Both the position numbers and the translations under genes were made by a program. From Paraburkholderia aspalathi (GTDB lineage Bacteria > Pseudomonadota > Gammaproteobacteria > Burkholderiales > Burkholderiaceae), in the NCBI RefSeq assembly GCF_900116445.1, contig NZ_FPBH01000014.1, positions 62,001 through 126,000 on the forward strand: a DNA stretch of 64,000 nt. The letters are read 5' to 3'. The notes under the pieces are model-generated. The model saw nothing but the letters and a program-made list of their open reading frames with translations. It was not told the origin of the DNA and did no database searches. Positions 1 through 8,916 of the stretch are shown here, piece by piece (position 1 is the first letter of the stretch; each line of letters starts with the position of its first letter).

Positions 1-1136
1 TCCAGAAGACTCAGCCGATAGGCGTTGCGCACGAGATTGGCGTTGCCGAATCCGGCAGCAAACACTGGCGTCAGCGAGGGCGGGGTGAGGGGCGGCGAAG
101 TCGGCGGTGTCATCGAAGCATATTGCGGCGCGGGCGGAACGCTGCTGAAGAGTTGCGTCGAGGGCAGTTTCCCTTTCGAAAATAGCGTATTGAGCGGCTG
201 CAGGCTCGGTAGAAGATTCTCGATCCCCGGGGCATAGGCCGCTTCATAGAAGTCGCCGGGCTTGCGGTAGATGTTCTCGTAGGCATGTTGATAACCCGTC
301 ACGATCAAGGTCGTGAACAGCGTCGACCCCAGGTTCACCTCGCCTTCGATGAGCGCGTCCGCAGTGGCGGCAAGCGCATACGGACCCGATCCCGGCGCGG
401 ATGCCGTGACCTTGACACCGGCCGCCTGCAAAGCACGATGCGTCGCGAGAGCCACGAAGCCGCCTTGCGAATAGCCGGTAACGAAGAGCTTGCCGTTCTC
501 GCGAGTCTTTCTCTCCGCTTTTACTGCACTCAGTGCGGTCCGCGCCGCCCGCAGCGAATCGATCACATCGGCGGATTGCTGGTCGGCGTTCAGATAGGGG
601 TGGTATGTGAGGTCGGAGCCGGCATAGCCCGCGTAGTTTGTCGCCACCACGATATACCCTTGAGCCGCATACATGGCAGCCACGCTGATGCCCTCCCCGG
701 CGCCGTCGCCGTTGCCCGGATCGGTTTGCGTGATATCGGCAATGTTGTAGTTGCGGTACGCGGTCGTGCCGTGCGCGTAGAGCATCAGCGGACGCGGCCC
801 GCTGCATGCAGCCGACCGTCCGCCCGGAATCATCAGCGCGCCACTGGAGGTGGTGGGTTCGCCCGCGCCGCCGATGGTGCGGTAGCGGAAGGTCACGATC
901 TCCACCCCGCAAGCGGGCGCACCGGCGATCTGCGCGAGTTGCTGACCGGATGCGTTCGATGCAAGCAGTTTCGAAAACGCCGCGGCGCTGAGCCGTAGCG
1001 TGACGCGCTGTTCGAGTAGCTGACCGCGGGCCTTGCATCCCTCATCGCAACCGGAGCCGGCCTGCACATAAGCACTGCCGCCCAACGTGAAACATGTCAG
1101 CAGCACGAGGGCCGCGTTCCGAATCGCTACAGGCAT
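1..1136 (-). CDS. secreted alpha/beta hydrolase (lipase/esterase-like), 3' end cut by window edge
   Basis: The frame stays open from an ATG at 1136 to the left edge (378 codons seen). It begins with a signal peptide: residues 1-26, hydrophobic AALVLLTCFTLGG, ending about AYVQA. The body has the alpha/beta-hydrolase pattern: LMLYAHGTT as the oxyanion-side strand, GYIVVATNYAGY, and the nucleophile elbow GYSQGG with Ser223. Several cysteines after the signal suggest disulfides outside the cytoplasm. The fold resembles secretory-lipase/prolyl-peptidase-like hydrolases; the substrate cannot be read. The Asp and His of the triad should lie in the visible C-terminal part or beyond the edge. Open frames of about 240-260 codons on both strands inside it are Arg/Ala-rich shadows. 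Exported hydrolase: sure. Exact class: not. Confidence 0.85.
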   Translation of the reverse strand, partial: MPVAIRNAALVLLTCFTLGGSAYVQAGSGCDEGCKARGQLLEQRVTLRLSAAAFSKLLASNASGQQLAQIAGAPACGVEIVTFRYRTIGGAGEPTTSSGALMIPGGRSAACSGPRPLMLYAHGTTAYRNYNIADITQTDPGNGDGAGEGISVAAMYAAQGYIVVATNYAGYAGSDLTYHPYLNADQQSADVIDSLRAARTALSAVKAERKTRENGKLFVTGYSQGGFVALATHRALQAAGVKVTASAPGSGPYALAATADALIEGEVNLGSTLFTTLIVTGYQHAYENIYRKPGDFYEAAYAPGIENLLPSLQPLNTLFSKGKLPSTQLFSSVPPAPQYASMTPPTSPPLTPPSLTPVFAAGFGNANLVRNAYRLSLL

Positions 1137-1300
1137 GTGAGGCTCCGTCTTGTTGGCTTTTGTTTGCGCTTGTTGGTATTGCGGCGATTGGGCTGCCTTA
1201 CATACAGAGTGAGGGGAGTATAGGTAAACAGATTGGCGCGCCGCCACCCTCATCCTTCACGAGTTTGCAATGGAATGCTTCATGAGGTGTCCGGCCGCGA

Positions 1301-1334
1301 GAGCCGGTCGGCATAAGAAACGCCGACCGGGCTC
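1301..1334 (-). terminator. hairpin downstream of the dienelactone hydrolase gene
   Basis: GAGCCGGTCGGC (1301-1312) pairs with GCCGACCGGGCTC (1322-1334), leaving one bulged G and a 9-nt loop. It lies about 70 bp past the stop of the minus-strand hydrolase gene. No clear U-tract follows on the minus strand, so it may act as an RNA 3'-end stabiliser rather than a strict intrinsic terminator. Confidence 0.4.
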
Positions 1335-1400
1335 GCTGCTGGCTGACGGGATCAGGTCGCGGCTTGCGTCCACCTTTCAATGCGGGTCCGCGCTTGCCGC

Positions 1401-2111
1401 TTACTTCCAGAGCGTGCGGCCGAAGAAGGTCAGCGTGCGGTCCCAGGCCTGCTGCGCCCAGACCGGATCGAACTGGGTCCTGGAGATGCGGCCCGGCCCG
1501 ACTGCCGTTTCGTTCGCGAACGCGTGGTACGCAAGATAGCGATGGAACTCGACGTCGACATTGGCCGCGCTGAGCTTGGACTCCAATGCGTCGACCGTTT
1601 CAGCCGGGAAGAATTCGTCTTGCGTCGCCCAGTGACCGAGCACCGGAACCTTGATTTTCGATGCGTCGATGTACTCGAGCGGAGGGAAGCCGTACCACAC
1701 CACCCCGGCCGATACTTCAGGGATATTGCATAGCGCGAGCCAAGTCAGCGCGCCGCCCATGCAATAGCCGGTCACGCCGACATTTGCCGAGTGCTGCTTC
1801 AGATACTGGACGGCGCCCCGCACGTCCTGTGTCGCGGCATCGCCGAAATCGAGTGCGCTCAGCAAATGGTTCGCCTCAGCCTCTTCAACCGTCGACTTGC
1901 CGCGGAAGAGATCGGGCACCAGCGCCAGATAGCCGGCCTGCGCAAGCCGGTCCGCCACGCCGCGAATCTGGTCGTTCAAGCCCCACCATTCCTGAATCAC
2001 GACGATGGCAGGCGCGCCTTCCAGCTTCTGCGGCTTGGCCAGATAACCCTGAACGTCTTTGCCGTCAGGGCGGTTAAACGTGATCATCGATCCTGCAGTC
2101 CGTTGCATCAT
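1401..2111 (-). CDS. dienelactone hydrolase family protein (carboxymethylenebutenolidase-like)
   Basis: This 236-residue protein has the usual length for the family. Visible signatures are the VVIQEWWGLN strand-turn carrying the conserved Glu, the nucleophile elbow GYCMGG with Cys117, an Asp in the WATQDEFFP segment and a His in AYHAFAN, giving a Cys-Asp-His triad. There is no signal peptide, so it is cytoplasmic. The family hydrolyses dienelactones in chlorocatechol or protoanemonin breakdown, but many members are general esterases, and no ring-cleavage genes are adjacent here. Two ATGs are adjacent at 2111 and 2108; a GAGGAG lies directly upstream, and the second ATG has the better spacing. 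Downstream, after a 264-bp gap, lies another hydrolase in the same direction. Confidence 0.88.
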   Translation of the reverse strand: MMQRTAGSMITFNRPDGKDVQGYLAKPQKLEGAPAIVVIQEWWGLNDQIRGVADRLAQAGYLALVPDLFRGKSTVEEAEANHLLSALDFGDAATQDVRGAVQYLKQHSANVGVTGYCMGGALTWLALCNIPEVSAGVVWYGFPPLEYIDASKIKVPVLGHWATQDEFFPAETVDALESKLSAANVDVEFHRYLAYHAFANETAVGPGRISRTQFDPVWAQQAWDRTLTFFGRTLWK

Positions 2112-2333
2112 TGCTCCTCGAAGTAGCCGAAGCCGCTAGCATAGCGCCAGAGTGGCAAGGTCTGCTGGGCCCCCGGCAACCCGATCAATACGACCTGTGC
2201 ACCCCGACTTTGTGGCGACGATCCTGTTCATCACCTCATTGCGATCGATGGCCCAGTTCCTTATTGAATTTGGCCAAAGCCGCCCCTCGAACCCATACTG
2301 CGGCTTACCCGTCGTTTCCGGTTCAGGCTACTC

Positions 2334-3299
2334 ATGTCCGTCCTCGATCACATTGATGGAATCCGCCGCGCCAGATTCCGCGGACGCTTCAAACCATCAG
2401 TGGTGCTCCCCCTCATTGCCGGCGCCTTATTGAGCCCGGCCTTCGGCAGCGCCGGCTCGCCCGTCCCGTCGACCGCCGTCGTCACTCATGTGCGAATTCT
2501 TCGCCTATCCGGGGACGTGGTGAGGGAGGGCCGCTGGGCCTTTCTTATCTCCGCGCTGAACCACACCGTAGCGGCCTACGGCCCGTACATCATCGACGCC
2601 TATTTTTCACCGATGTCGGCCCAGCGCGAGATCGACGAGGTGATATCGGGCCGCCTGATCAACGTCCTGGCAAGCGAGCCCGGACACCCGGAACTCGACG
2701 CCTCGGCAATTCCGGTGCCGATTCCCATCGACCGGGGCCTGCTCGGCTATCGCGTGGCGCTGATCAATCAAGGCGAGCAGGCTAAGCTCGACAGCATCCA
2801 CGACCTCCAGGGTCTTCGCACACTCAGCGTTGGCCAGGGCCAGGGTTGGGGCGATGTCCCGATCTACCGCGCGGCCGGCGTTCCACTCGTCACTGCCAGC
2901 CGTTACGATCTGCTTTTTCCGATGCTGGCTGACCACCGCTTCGACATGTTCCCGCGCGGCGTAGTCGAGATCACGCGTGAAATCAAAGCCTTTCAGCCGA
3001 GTTACCCTAATATGAGGATTGACTCCCACCTGCTCATCCGCTACCCGTACGCGCAGTTCTTCTATGTCAGCCAAAGCGAGCCGTTGCTGGCGAAGCGGAT
3101 TCGCGACGGCCTCGAAGCCATGCTGAAGGACGGGAGTTTCGAGGCGCTATTCCGCGAACACTTCGCGCAAGGCATCGCCGATCTGCATCTCGAGCGCCGC
3201 GTGCTGATCGATTTGAAGAATCCACTGCTGCCGTCATGGGTGCCTCTCGATCGCAAAGAACTCTGGCTCGATCCGTTCGACGGCAAGAAACGGCATTGA
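2334..3299 (+). CDS. periplasmic substrate-binding-like protein (SBP_bac_3 type)
   Basis: This 321-residue protein has a long basic N-region, then a hydrophobic signal segment (VVLPLIAGALLSPAFG, about residues 23-38), so it is exported. The body has the two-lobed binding-protein pattern: an IDEVISGRLINV segment, a LGYRVALIN strand, DLQGLRTLSVGQGQGWGD at the hinge, ITREIKAF, and a C-terminal helix with RIRDGLEAMLKDGSFEALFREHF. No permease or ATPase gene is adjacent. Instead it precedes a kinase cluster on the same strand, so it may present a ligand to the sensor at 3898 (inference). The ligand is unknown. The start is the only in-frame ATG ahead of the signal segment. Confidence 0.75.
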   Translation: MSVLDHIDGIRRARFRGRFKPSVVLPLIAGALLSPAFGSAGSPVPSTAVVTHVRILRLSGDVVREGRWAFLISALNHTVAAYGPYIIDAYFSPMSAQREIDEVISGRLINVLASEPGHPELDASAIPVPIPIDRGLLGYRVALINQGEQAKLDSIHDLQGLRTLSVGQGQGWGDVPIYRAAGVPLVTASRYDLLFPMLADHRFDMFPRGVVEITREIKAFQPSYPNMRIDSHLLIRYPYAQFFYVSQSEPLLAKRIRDGLEAMLKDGSFEALFREHFAQGIADLHLERRVLIDLKNPLLPSWVPLDRKELWLDPFDGKKRH

Positions 3300-3324
3300 T
3301 GCGCGGGACGATAGGCGTTAAGGA

Positions 3325-3371
3325 TTTCCTGACCCAAAAATCAGGAAACCACCAGCCTATAGTCCGGACTA
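3325..3371. promoter_or_regulatory. two inverted repeats ahead of the kinase cluster
   Basis: TTTCCTGA (3325-3332) and TCAGGAAA (3341-3348) form an 8-bp inverted repeat with an 8-nt spacer. Twelve bases on there is a perfect 12-bp palindrome, TAGTCCGGACTA (3360-3371). Both lie between the binding-protein stop and the small gene at 3438. The first could be a terminator stem without a U-tract. The second has the size of a site for a dimeric response regulator such as the LuxR-type one encoded at 8071 (inference). Confidence 0.35.
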
Positions 3372-3437
3372 CCTGACGGCGACACTCAAGCGCTGAGTTT
3401 AAAGTGGTTCTTTACATACCATCGCCGGATCACCGTT

Positions 3438-3836
3438 ATGAACGACTACTTTTTGCCGAGCGAGAAAACAGTCGAACGCATTGACGAGCTGTGCGTACGT
3501 CTATTCGAGCTTTGGTGTGAAGAAAGAAAACTGGTACCGCTCGCCTATCTTTTGCATTGCTGGCCGTTGACCGGTCACGATACGGTTGTGGTCAAGCGTC
3601 TGGCTGATGCCATGTCGGATCTGTGCCAGTTCCAGGCGGCGAAACTCAGTGCTCGTGAGTCGACCCTGGTGCGCGAAATCATCGGCAACGCCCGCGAAAT
3701 CATCGGCGAGCCATTGCCGCGCGGCGCCACCGCCGCGAACGGTGCCGGCATTATGTGGGCGCGAGTGCGGCTCGCGAAGGCAGCGGGTCAAGTGCCGGCA
3801 TTTGCCGCGGCGGACTTCCTCGACGGCCCCTTATAG
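3438..3836 (+). CDS. conserved hypothetical protein of 132 residues
   Basis: I do not recognise a family. The protein is soluble, with no signal or membrane segment, and mostly helical by composition. It starts MNDYFLPSEKTVERIDELC and contains a central hydrophobic PLAYLLHCWPL segment and a repeated REIIGNAREIIGEP stretch. It sits 61 bp ahead of the hybrid kinase and 138 bp after the binding-protein gene, all on one strand, so it probably belongs to the signalling unit. The Shine-Dalgarno before the ATG at 3438 is weak. Codon use looks like that of its neighbours, which supports a real gene. It might be a connector or adaptor protein, but nothing in the sequence proves that. Confidence 0.6.
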   Translation: MNDYFLPSEKTVERIDELCVRLFELWCEERKLVPLAYLLHCWPLTGHDTVVVKRLADAMSDLCQFQAAKLSARESTLVREIIGNAREIIGEPLPRGATAANGAGIMWARVRLAKAAGQVPAFAAADFLDGPL

Positions 3837-3897
3837 ACCGCAATTCGGCGACGAGTGCAGAATACCCAAACAAGAATCACAGCACTCGCGGGGAAAT

Positions 3898-6066
3898 ATG
3901 CTGGCGAATAGCGTTGGTTCAATCTTTGTCTCGCCCGGCCGATTCAGGCACAGCGTGGTTTTCCGCCTGCTGGCCACCGTGCTGCTGTTCAGTTGCGCGG
4001 TCACGTTATTGCTCACCGCACTACAGCTCTATCGCGACTATAGCCGCGGCGTCGAACTGATCGAAACACGTTTATCCGATATTGACCGAAGCAATCGCGA
4101 CAGCCTCGGCGAAGGTCTGTGGCAGCTCAACCGCACAGAACTCCAGCTTCAACTGAACGGCATCCTGAGGCTCGCCGACATGTGCGCCGCCGAGGTACGA
4201 GAGACCGGCGCGAGCGCGACGCCATTGGTGGTGACGGCTGGCGAGCGCAGGACAGGCGCCGTGATATCCCGCGAATTTCCGATCTTTTATCGCATCCACA
4301 GCGCCCAGCAGAAGATCGGCACCCTCTATGTGCAAGCGACGCTTGCCAATCTCTATCAGGCGCTAGCGCAAACCGCGCTGGTCATTCTGATCAGTCAGGC
4401 TACCTATACGTTCATCGTGGCGCTGTTCACCATCTACATCTTCTCGCGCCTCGTTACGCGGCATCTCGCCACGATTGCCCGACTCGTCGGCGAATACGAC
4501 TTCCGTGCGGCGCCGAAGCCGTTCGTCCTGCCGCGCCGCCAGCCGCGCTGGCCAGACGAACTTGATCGCGTGGTCGCCGCGTTCAACAGCATGGGCGCGC
4601 GGCTGCATGACGCCTATCTCGCCGAGCGTGACGCCACTGCGCAGCGGGAAGCGCGGTACCTTGCCGAAGCCGCCAATCGGGCCAAGAGCGAGTTCCTCGC
4701 GAACATGAGCCACGAACTGCGCACGCCGCTGAACGGCATCCTCGGCTATACGCAGATTTTGCTGCGCGACGGCAGCCAGAGCGAGCGCCAGCGCAACGCG
4801 GTCGAAGTGATTCACCGTAGCGGCGAGCATCTGCTGACGCTGATCGACGACACGCTCGATTTCGCGCGCATCGAGGCCGGCAAAATGCGCATCGAAATGG
4901 CCGACGTATCGCTGCCGGGCGTCCTCGATACAATCCGCGACATCATCAGTGTGAAGGCGGAGCAAAAACGCCTGCGATTCCTATGCGAGCTGGCCCCCGA
5001 CCTGGGCTGCGCCGTGCGGGCGGACGAGCGCCGCTTACGGCAGGTGCTGCTTAATCTGCTGGCGAACGCCGTCAGATTCACGGACACAGGCTGCGTCAGC
5101 CTGCAAGTCAGCCGTGCGCCCTCCGGGGCCGTGCGCTTCTGCGTGCGTGACTCGGGAATCGGCATCGCGGCCGACAAGCTCGGCGCGATTTTCGAGCCTT
5201 TCGAGCAGGCCGGCGGCCCCGAGCGACGCGCCGGCGGCGCCGGGCTCGGTCTTGCGATCAGCCAGCAGTTCGTGCGCGCAATGGGTAGCGAAATCCACGC
5301 GGAAAGCACGGTCGCGCATGGGAGCGTCTTCTGGTTCGATCTTGCTCCGGCCGTCGCCGATGCGTCCGCGGCGCGCACCGACCCGGTAACGCCGGCCGCG
5401 CCGCGCGTGACGGGCTACACCGGTCCGCGCCACAAAGTGCTGGTGATCGACGACGAGCCCGTCAATCGAGCGGTCCTGGTCGAGCTTCTGGATCAACTGG
5501 GCTTCGACACCATCGAGGCCGCCAGCGGCCATGAGGGGCTCGCAAAGGCGCGCAGCGAGGCGCCGTCGCTCATCATGACCGACATCCTGATGCCGGAAAT
5601 GGACGGACTCGAAACAACACGCAGATTGCGCCGCTTGCCGGGACACAGCGATATTCCGATCATTGCCGTGTCGGCGAATCCTTCCTGGAGCGATGCGAAA
5701 CGAAGCACCGACGCAGGCGCGAATGCCTTCCTGCCCAAGCCGGTCGACTTCGAACGGCTGCAGGCCCATCTGGCGGATTTGCTGGCGCTCAAGTGGACTG
5801 ACTCGCCGGCGACTCACTCGCCGCATCCTGACGCATCGCGCACGCACGCCCCCGTGTTGCCCGATGACGAACTCGACAAGCTGCATCGTCTCGCCCGTCT
5901 CGGCGACATGCGTGCTATCGCCGAATGGGCCGACAGGATGGCGGCCCTTGACGAGCGCAATCTGGTATTCACAACAGAGTTGCGTGCACTCGTGAAAGGC
6001 TATCAGTCAAAGGCCATCCTGCTGCTCGCGGAGGAATATCTCGAGAGGAAGGCCAGCCATGAATGA
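3898..6066 (+). CDS. membrane hybrid sensor histidine kinase with C-terminal receiver
   Basis: The protein has 722 residues from the ATG at 3898, preceded by GGGGA at good spacing. The frame is open further upstream but without coding character. Order: TM1 about 21-43; a periplasmic part of about 115 residues; TM2 around 162-185; a HAMP-like stretch; HisKA with SHELRTPLNG, His272 being the phosphorylation site; HATPase with the N box, DSGIGI and GLGLAI; then a receiver with Asp518/Asp519, phosphoacceptor Asp562 in TDILMPEMDG and Lys614. The last 80 residues are a helical tail with no HPt histidine that I can identify. It overlaps the next kinase by 8 bp. The small periplasmic part could sense a solute, perhaps through the nearby binding protein (inference). 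Confidence 0.93.
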   Translation: MLANSVGSIFVSPGRFRHSVVFRLLATVLLFSCAVTLLLTALQLYRDYSRGVELIETRLSDIDRSNRDSLGEGLWQLNRTELQLQLNGILRLADMCAAEVRETGASATPLVVTAGERRTGAVISREFPIFYRIHSAQQKIGTLYVQATLANLYQALAQTALVILISQATYTFIVALFTIYIFSRLVTRHLATIARLVGEYDFRAAPKPFVLPRRQPRWPDELDRVVAAFNSMGARLHDAYLAERDATAQREARYLAEAANRAKSEFLANMSHELRTPLNGILGYTQILLRDGSQSERQRNAVEVIHRSGEHLLTLIDDTLDFARIEAGKMRIEMADVSLPGVLDTIRDIISVKAEQKRLRFLCELAPDLGCAVRADERRLRQVLLNLLANAVRFTDTGCVSLQVSRAPSGAVRFCVRDSGIGIAADKLGAIFEPFEQAGGPERRAGGAGLGLAISQQFVRAMGSEIHAESTVAHGSVFWFDLAPAVADASAARTDPVTPAAPRVTGYTGPRHKVLVIDDEPVNRAVLVELLDQLGFDTIEAASGHEGLAKARSEAPSLIMTDILMPEMDGLETTRRLRRLPGHSDIPIIAVSANPSWSDAKRSTDAGANAFLPKPVDFERLQAHLADLLALKWTDSPATHSPHPDASRTHAPVLPDDELDKLHRLARLGDMRAIAEWADRMAALDERNLVFTTELRALVKGYQSKAILLLAEEYLERKASHE

Positions 6067-8074
6067 CATAACGAGCCCGGCGGAGCCGGCCACCATTCTG
6101 GTTGTGGACGACGCGCCGATCAACATCGGTGTCGTGGCCGATAGTCTCGAGGACAAGGGCTTTCGCGTGTTCGTTGCACTCGACGGCGAGGAGGCGCTCG
6201 AACGGGCGCAATTTTCGCAGCCTGACCTGATCCTGCTCGACGTAAAAATGCCGGGCATAGACGGCTTCGAAACCTGTCGCCGGCTCAAGCGCAATGAGTT
6301 GACCCGTGAAATTCCGGTGATCTTCATGACGTCGCTCGCCGATCCTGACGACCTCGTCGAAGGATTTTCGGCGGGTGGCATCGACTACGTCACCAAGCCG
6401 TTCCAGATCGCCGAAATGTTGGCGCGCATTCGCACCCACCTCGCGCTGCGTGCCATGCACAAGGCACTTCGTTCGCAAAACGAAAGTCTCTCGAGCGAGG
6501 TGGCGGTTCGCCAGCAGGCGCAAGAAGCCCTCTCTCGCGTGCGCGACGAACTCGAAGACCGCGTCGCCGAACGAACCGGCCAGCTCGCGCGCGCGAATGC
6601 GAGTCTGCTGGTCGAAATCGACGAACGCATACGGACCGAAACGAAACTCGTGGCGAGCGAAGCGCGCTTTCGCACGATCGTCGAGACGAGCCCGGTGCCG
6701 TTGTGCATTACGTCCATGGACGACGGGCAGGTCCTCTACATGAACGGGCCGTTCCGCTGGCTGTTCGGTTTCGGCGTGGACGATTGCGGCACCACCTACA
6801 TGAGCGACTTCTATGTCGACCCGACGGAGCGCGACAGAGCGGTCGAACTTCTGCGCCACGAAGGCGGATTCACCAACAACGAGATCCAGTTCAGGAATTC
6901 GGAAGGCGAGCACTTCTGGGCCGTGGCGACCGCTCGCATTGCGACGTTCGCTGACGCCCCGGCAATCTATGTCGGTCTCAACGACGTCACCGCGCGCAAA
7001 CAGGCAGAAGAGAAATTGCGCGCCAGCGAAGCCAGTCTGGCGAACGCTCAGCGGCTGGCCAAGCTTGGCGACTGGGAATGGACCGCGGCCGCCGGCGTGA
7101 CGCACTGGTCGTATGAGATGTACCGGATCCTCGGTTTGGAGCCGAACGGCGTGCGGCCCAGCTATCGCACGCTGCGCGCGGCGATTCACCCTGAAGATCG
7201 GGCCGCTGTACGGCGGGCCGTGCGCGCGGTGCTCGCTGACCGGCAGCCGCACTTTCTCGATTGCCGCCTCACCGGTGGAGATGGCGCGCCACGCATCGTA
7301 CAGCTTCACGCCGAAGCGGCACACGAAGGGCCTGGCCATCCGCTCAAGCTGGTCGGTACGATTCAGGACATGACGGAACGTAAGCGGGTCGAACAGGAAC
7401 TGCTCGAATCGCGCGAGCGTTTGCGCGAATTGTCCGCGTACATGGAGGCGGTTCGCGAAGAAGAGCGAAAGTGGATCGCCATGGAAATTCACGACGAACT
7501 CGGGCAATTGCTGACCGCACTGAAAATGGACGTGTCGTTGTTGCGGATGCGGCTCGACAGCGATTCGGAAGCAGCCAGAAAAACCGAGGACATGCGTGAG
7601 CTGGTCGAGAAGACCATCTGGATGGTCCGCAACGTGGCCAGCCACCTCAGGCCGGCTGCGCTAAACTTTGGCATCCTGTCGGCACTCGAGTGGCTCGTGG
7701 ACGACTTCGTTCGACGTAATCGCATGCCGTGCCAGTTGTCGATCCATGGGAGCGAACCGGTTCTGCCGGATGCGCATGCAACGGCCGTGTTCCGTATCGC
7801 GCAGGCCTCGTTGACCAATGTTGCGCGCCACGCCGACGCTTCGCGCGTCGACGTCACGCTCGCCGCGAGCAACGGCTCATTGACACTCCATATCAGCGAC
7901 AACGGATGCGGCTTCGATCTGCCCGCGGCGCGCCGGCGCTATTCCTACGGATTACTAGGCATGAGCGAACGCGCGCGGCTGATTGGCGGCACGTTGCAGA
8001 TCGAAAGCACGCCCGGCGCGGGCACAACCGTCTCTATTCACATCCCGCTCAGGACCGACGAGAAAAGCACATGA
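6059..8074 (+). CDS. REC-PAS-PAS sensor histidine kinase of the HisKA_3 (NarX/LuxR-partner) type
   Basis: This 671-residue cytoplasmic protein has no membrane segment. Order: receiver 12-128 with the acidic pair in VVDDAP and phosphoacceptor Asp61 in LLDVKMPGIDG; a coiled linker about 140-200; PAS 1 about 205-320; PAS 2 about 325-445; HisKA_3 with EIHDELGQLLTALK, His478 being the phosphorylation site; and an HATPase_c with DNGCGFD and YGLLGMSERA. The receiver makes it a likely target of the upstream hybrid kinase, while HisKA_3 kinases normally phosphorylate NarL/LuxR-type regulators. One is encoded directly downstream, overlapping by ATGA. A relay hybrid kinase to this kinase to the regulator at 8071 is the simplest reading. 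Confidence 0.93.
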   Translation: MNDITSPAEPATILVVDDAPINIGVVADSLEDKGFRVFVALDGEEALERAQFSQPDLILLDVKMPGIDGFETCRRLKRNELTREIPVIFMTSLADPDDLVEGFSAGGIDYVTKPFQIAEMLARIRTHLALRAMHKALRSQNESLSSEVAVRQQAQEALSRVRDELEDRVAERTGQLARANASLLVEIDERIRTETKLVASEARFRTIVETSPVPLCITSMDDGQVLYMNGPFRWLFGFGVDDCGTTYMSDFYVDPTERDRAVELLRHEGGFTNNEIQFRNSEGEHFWAVATARIATFADAPAIYVGLNDVTARKQAEEKLRASEASLANAQRLAKLGDWEWTAAAGVTHWSYEMYRILGLEPNGVRPSYRTLRAAIHPEDRAAVRRAVRAVLADRQPHFLDCRLTGGDGAPRIVQLHAEAAHEGPGHPLKLVGTIQDMTERKRVEQELLESRERLRELSAYMEAVREEERKWIAMEIHDELGQLLTALKMDVSLLRMRLDSDSEAARKTEDMRELVEKTIWMVRNVASHLRPAALNFGILSALEWLVDDFVRRNRMPCQLSIHGSEPVLPDAHATAVFRIAQASLTNVARHADASRVDVTLAASNGSLTLHISDNGCGFDLPAARRRYSYGLLGMSERARLIGGTLQIESTPGAGTTVSIHIPLRTDEKST

Positions 8075-8703
8075 TAAAGATCCTCATTGCAGACGACCAT
8101 GCGATCGTGCGAGGTGGGCTGAAGCAGATCATCGCGACCACCACCGACATGATCGTAGCCGACGAGGCGGCCGAAGGCGCCGAAGTACTCGAGAAACTAC
8201 GCGCCCGGTGTCCCGACCTGTTGCTGCTCGACATGACCATGCCGGGCATTAGCGGCATCGATCTGATCCGGCGCATCAGGGCCGAGTACACCGCCTTGCC
8301 CGTGCTCGTGCTGAGCATTCACAACGAGGCCCAGGTCGTCTCGCGTGCGCTGCGGGCCGGCGCAACCGGCTATCTCACCAAAGACAGCGACCCGGAGATC
8401 CTGCTGGCCGCGATCCGCAAGCTGGCCGAAGGCGGCAGATTCATCGATCCGAAACTGGTGGACTCGATGATCTTCGGCACTCACTCCGGCGACACCCCGC
8501 CGCACGACATGCTGTCCGATCGCGAATTCCAGGTGTTACAAGCTTTGGCCGCCGGAAAGAGCATCAACGATATTGCTGAAGCGTTCGCGCTCAGTGCGAA
8601 GACTATCAGCACACATAAAATGCGCCTCATGCAAAAACTGGGGATCACTAATAATTCAGAATTGATTCGCTATGCGATCAGGCATCACATTAGTACGGAA
8701 TAA
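8071..8703 (+). CDS. LuxR/NarL-family response regulator
   Basis: This 210-residue regulator starts at an ATG that overlaps the stop of the preceding kinase (ATGA), so the two are translationally coupled. The receiver (about 3-120) has ADDHA, phosphoacceptor Asp54 in LLDMTMPG and Lys in YLTKDS. The C-terminal HTH (about 145-205) has the LuxR pattern LSDREFQVLQALAAG and a recognition helix around SAKTISTHKMRLMQKL. It is the expected output of the HisKA_3 kinase upstream. The targets are unknown. The palindrome at 3360-3371 upstream of the cluster and the small RNA candidate downstream are possible ones (inference). Confidence 0.94.
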   Translation: MIKILIADDHAIVRGGLKQIIATTTDMIVADEAAEGAEVLEKLRARCPDLLLLDMTMPGISGIDLIRRIRAEYTALPVLVLSIHNEAQVVSRALRAGATGYLTKDSDPEILLAAIRKLAEGGRFIDPKLVDSMIFGTHSGDTPPHDMLSDREFQVLQALAAGKSINDIAEAFALSAKTISTHKMRLMQKLGITNNSELIRYAIRHHISTE

Positions 8704-8882
8704 ATTCAATTAAGGAAATCCCTACACGGACATCCGCATTCCCCGATGTCGGATTGGGCGAAGGCCGATCGACAAATTTTTTTGACGTCCTTATGCTTGG
8801 CCAAAGCTTTTCGTTTATGATCACTCCCCAGTGAAGTCGGCACGCTAAAAATAACCCTGTTCTGAGAAAACACGCCGCCCAA

Positions 8883-8910
8883 TTGTTAAATCCTGGTATG
8901 TGGCAATAAT
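8883..8910 (+). promoter_or_regulatory. sigma-70-like promoter of the small RNA candidate
   Basis: TTGTTA (8883-8888), a 16-bp spacer, then AATAAT (8905-8910). The nearest plus-strand gene downstream is far away, and a strong terminator follows about 110 bp later. This suggests a short independent transcript. Confidence 0.4.
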
Positions 8911-8916
8911 GCCCGC

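Noticed and set aside
244..1038. Open frames of about 240-265 codons on both strands near the left edge
   Set aside because: The real gene is the minus-strand secreted hydrolase open to the edge, with signal peptide and GYSQGG; the others are shadows.
5969..7645. A 558-codon open frame on the minus strand across the second kinase
   Set aside because: The plus strand has clear receiver, PAS and kinase motifs; the minus frame has none.
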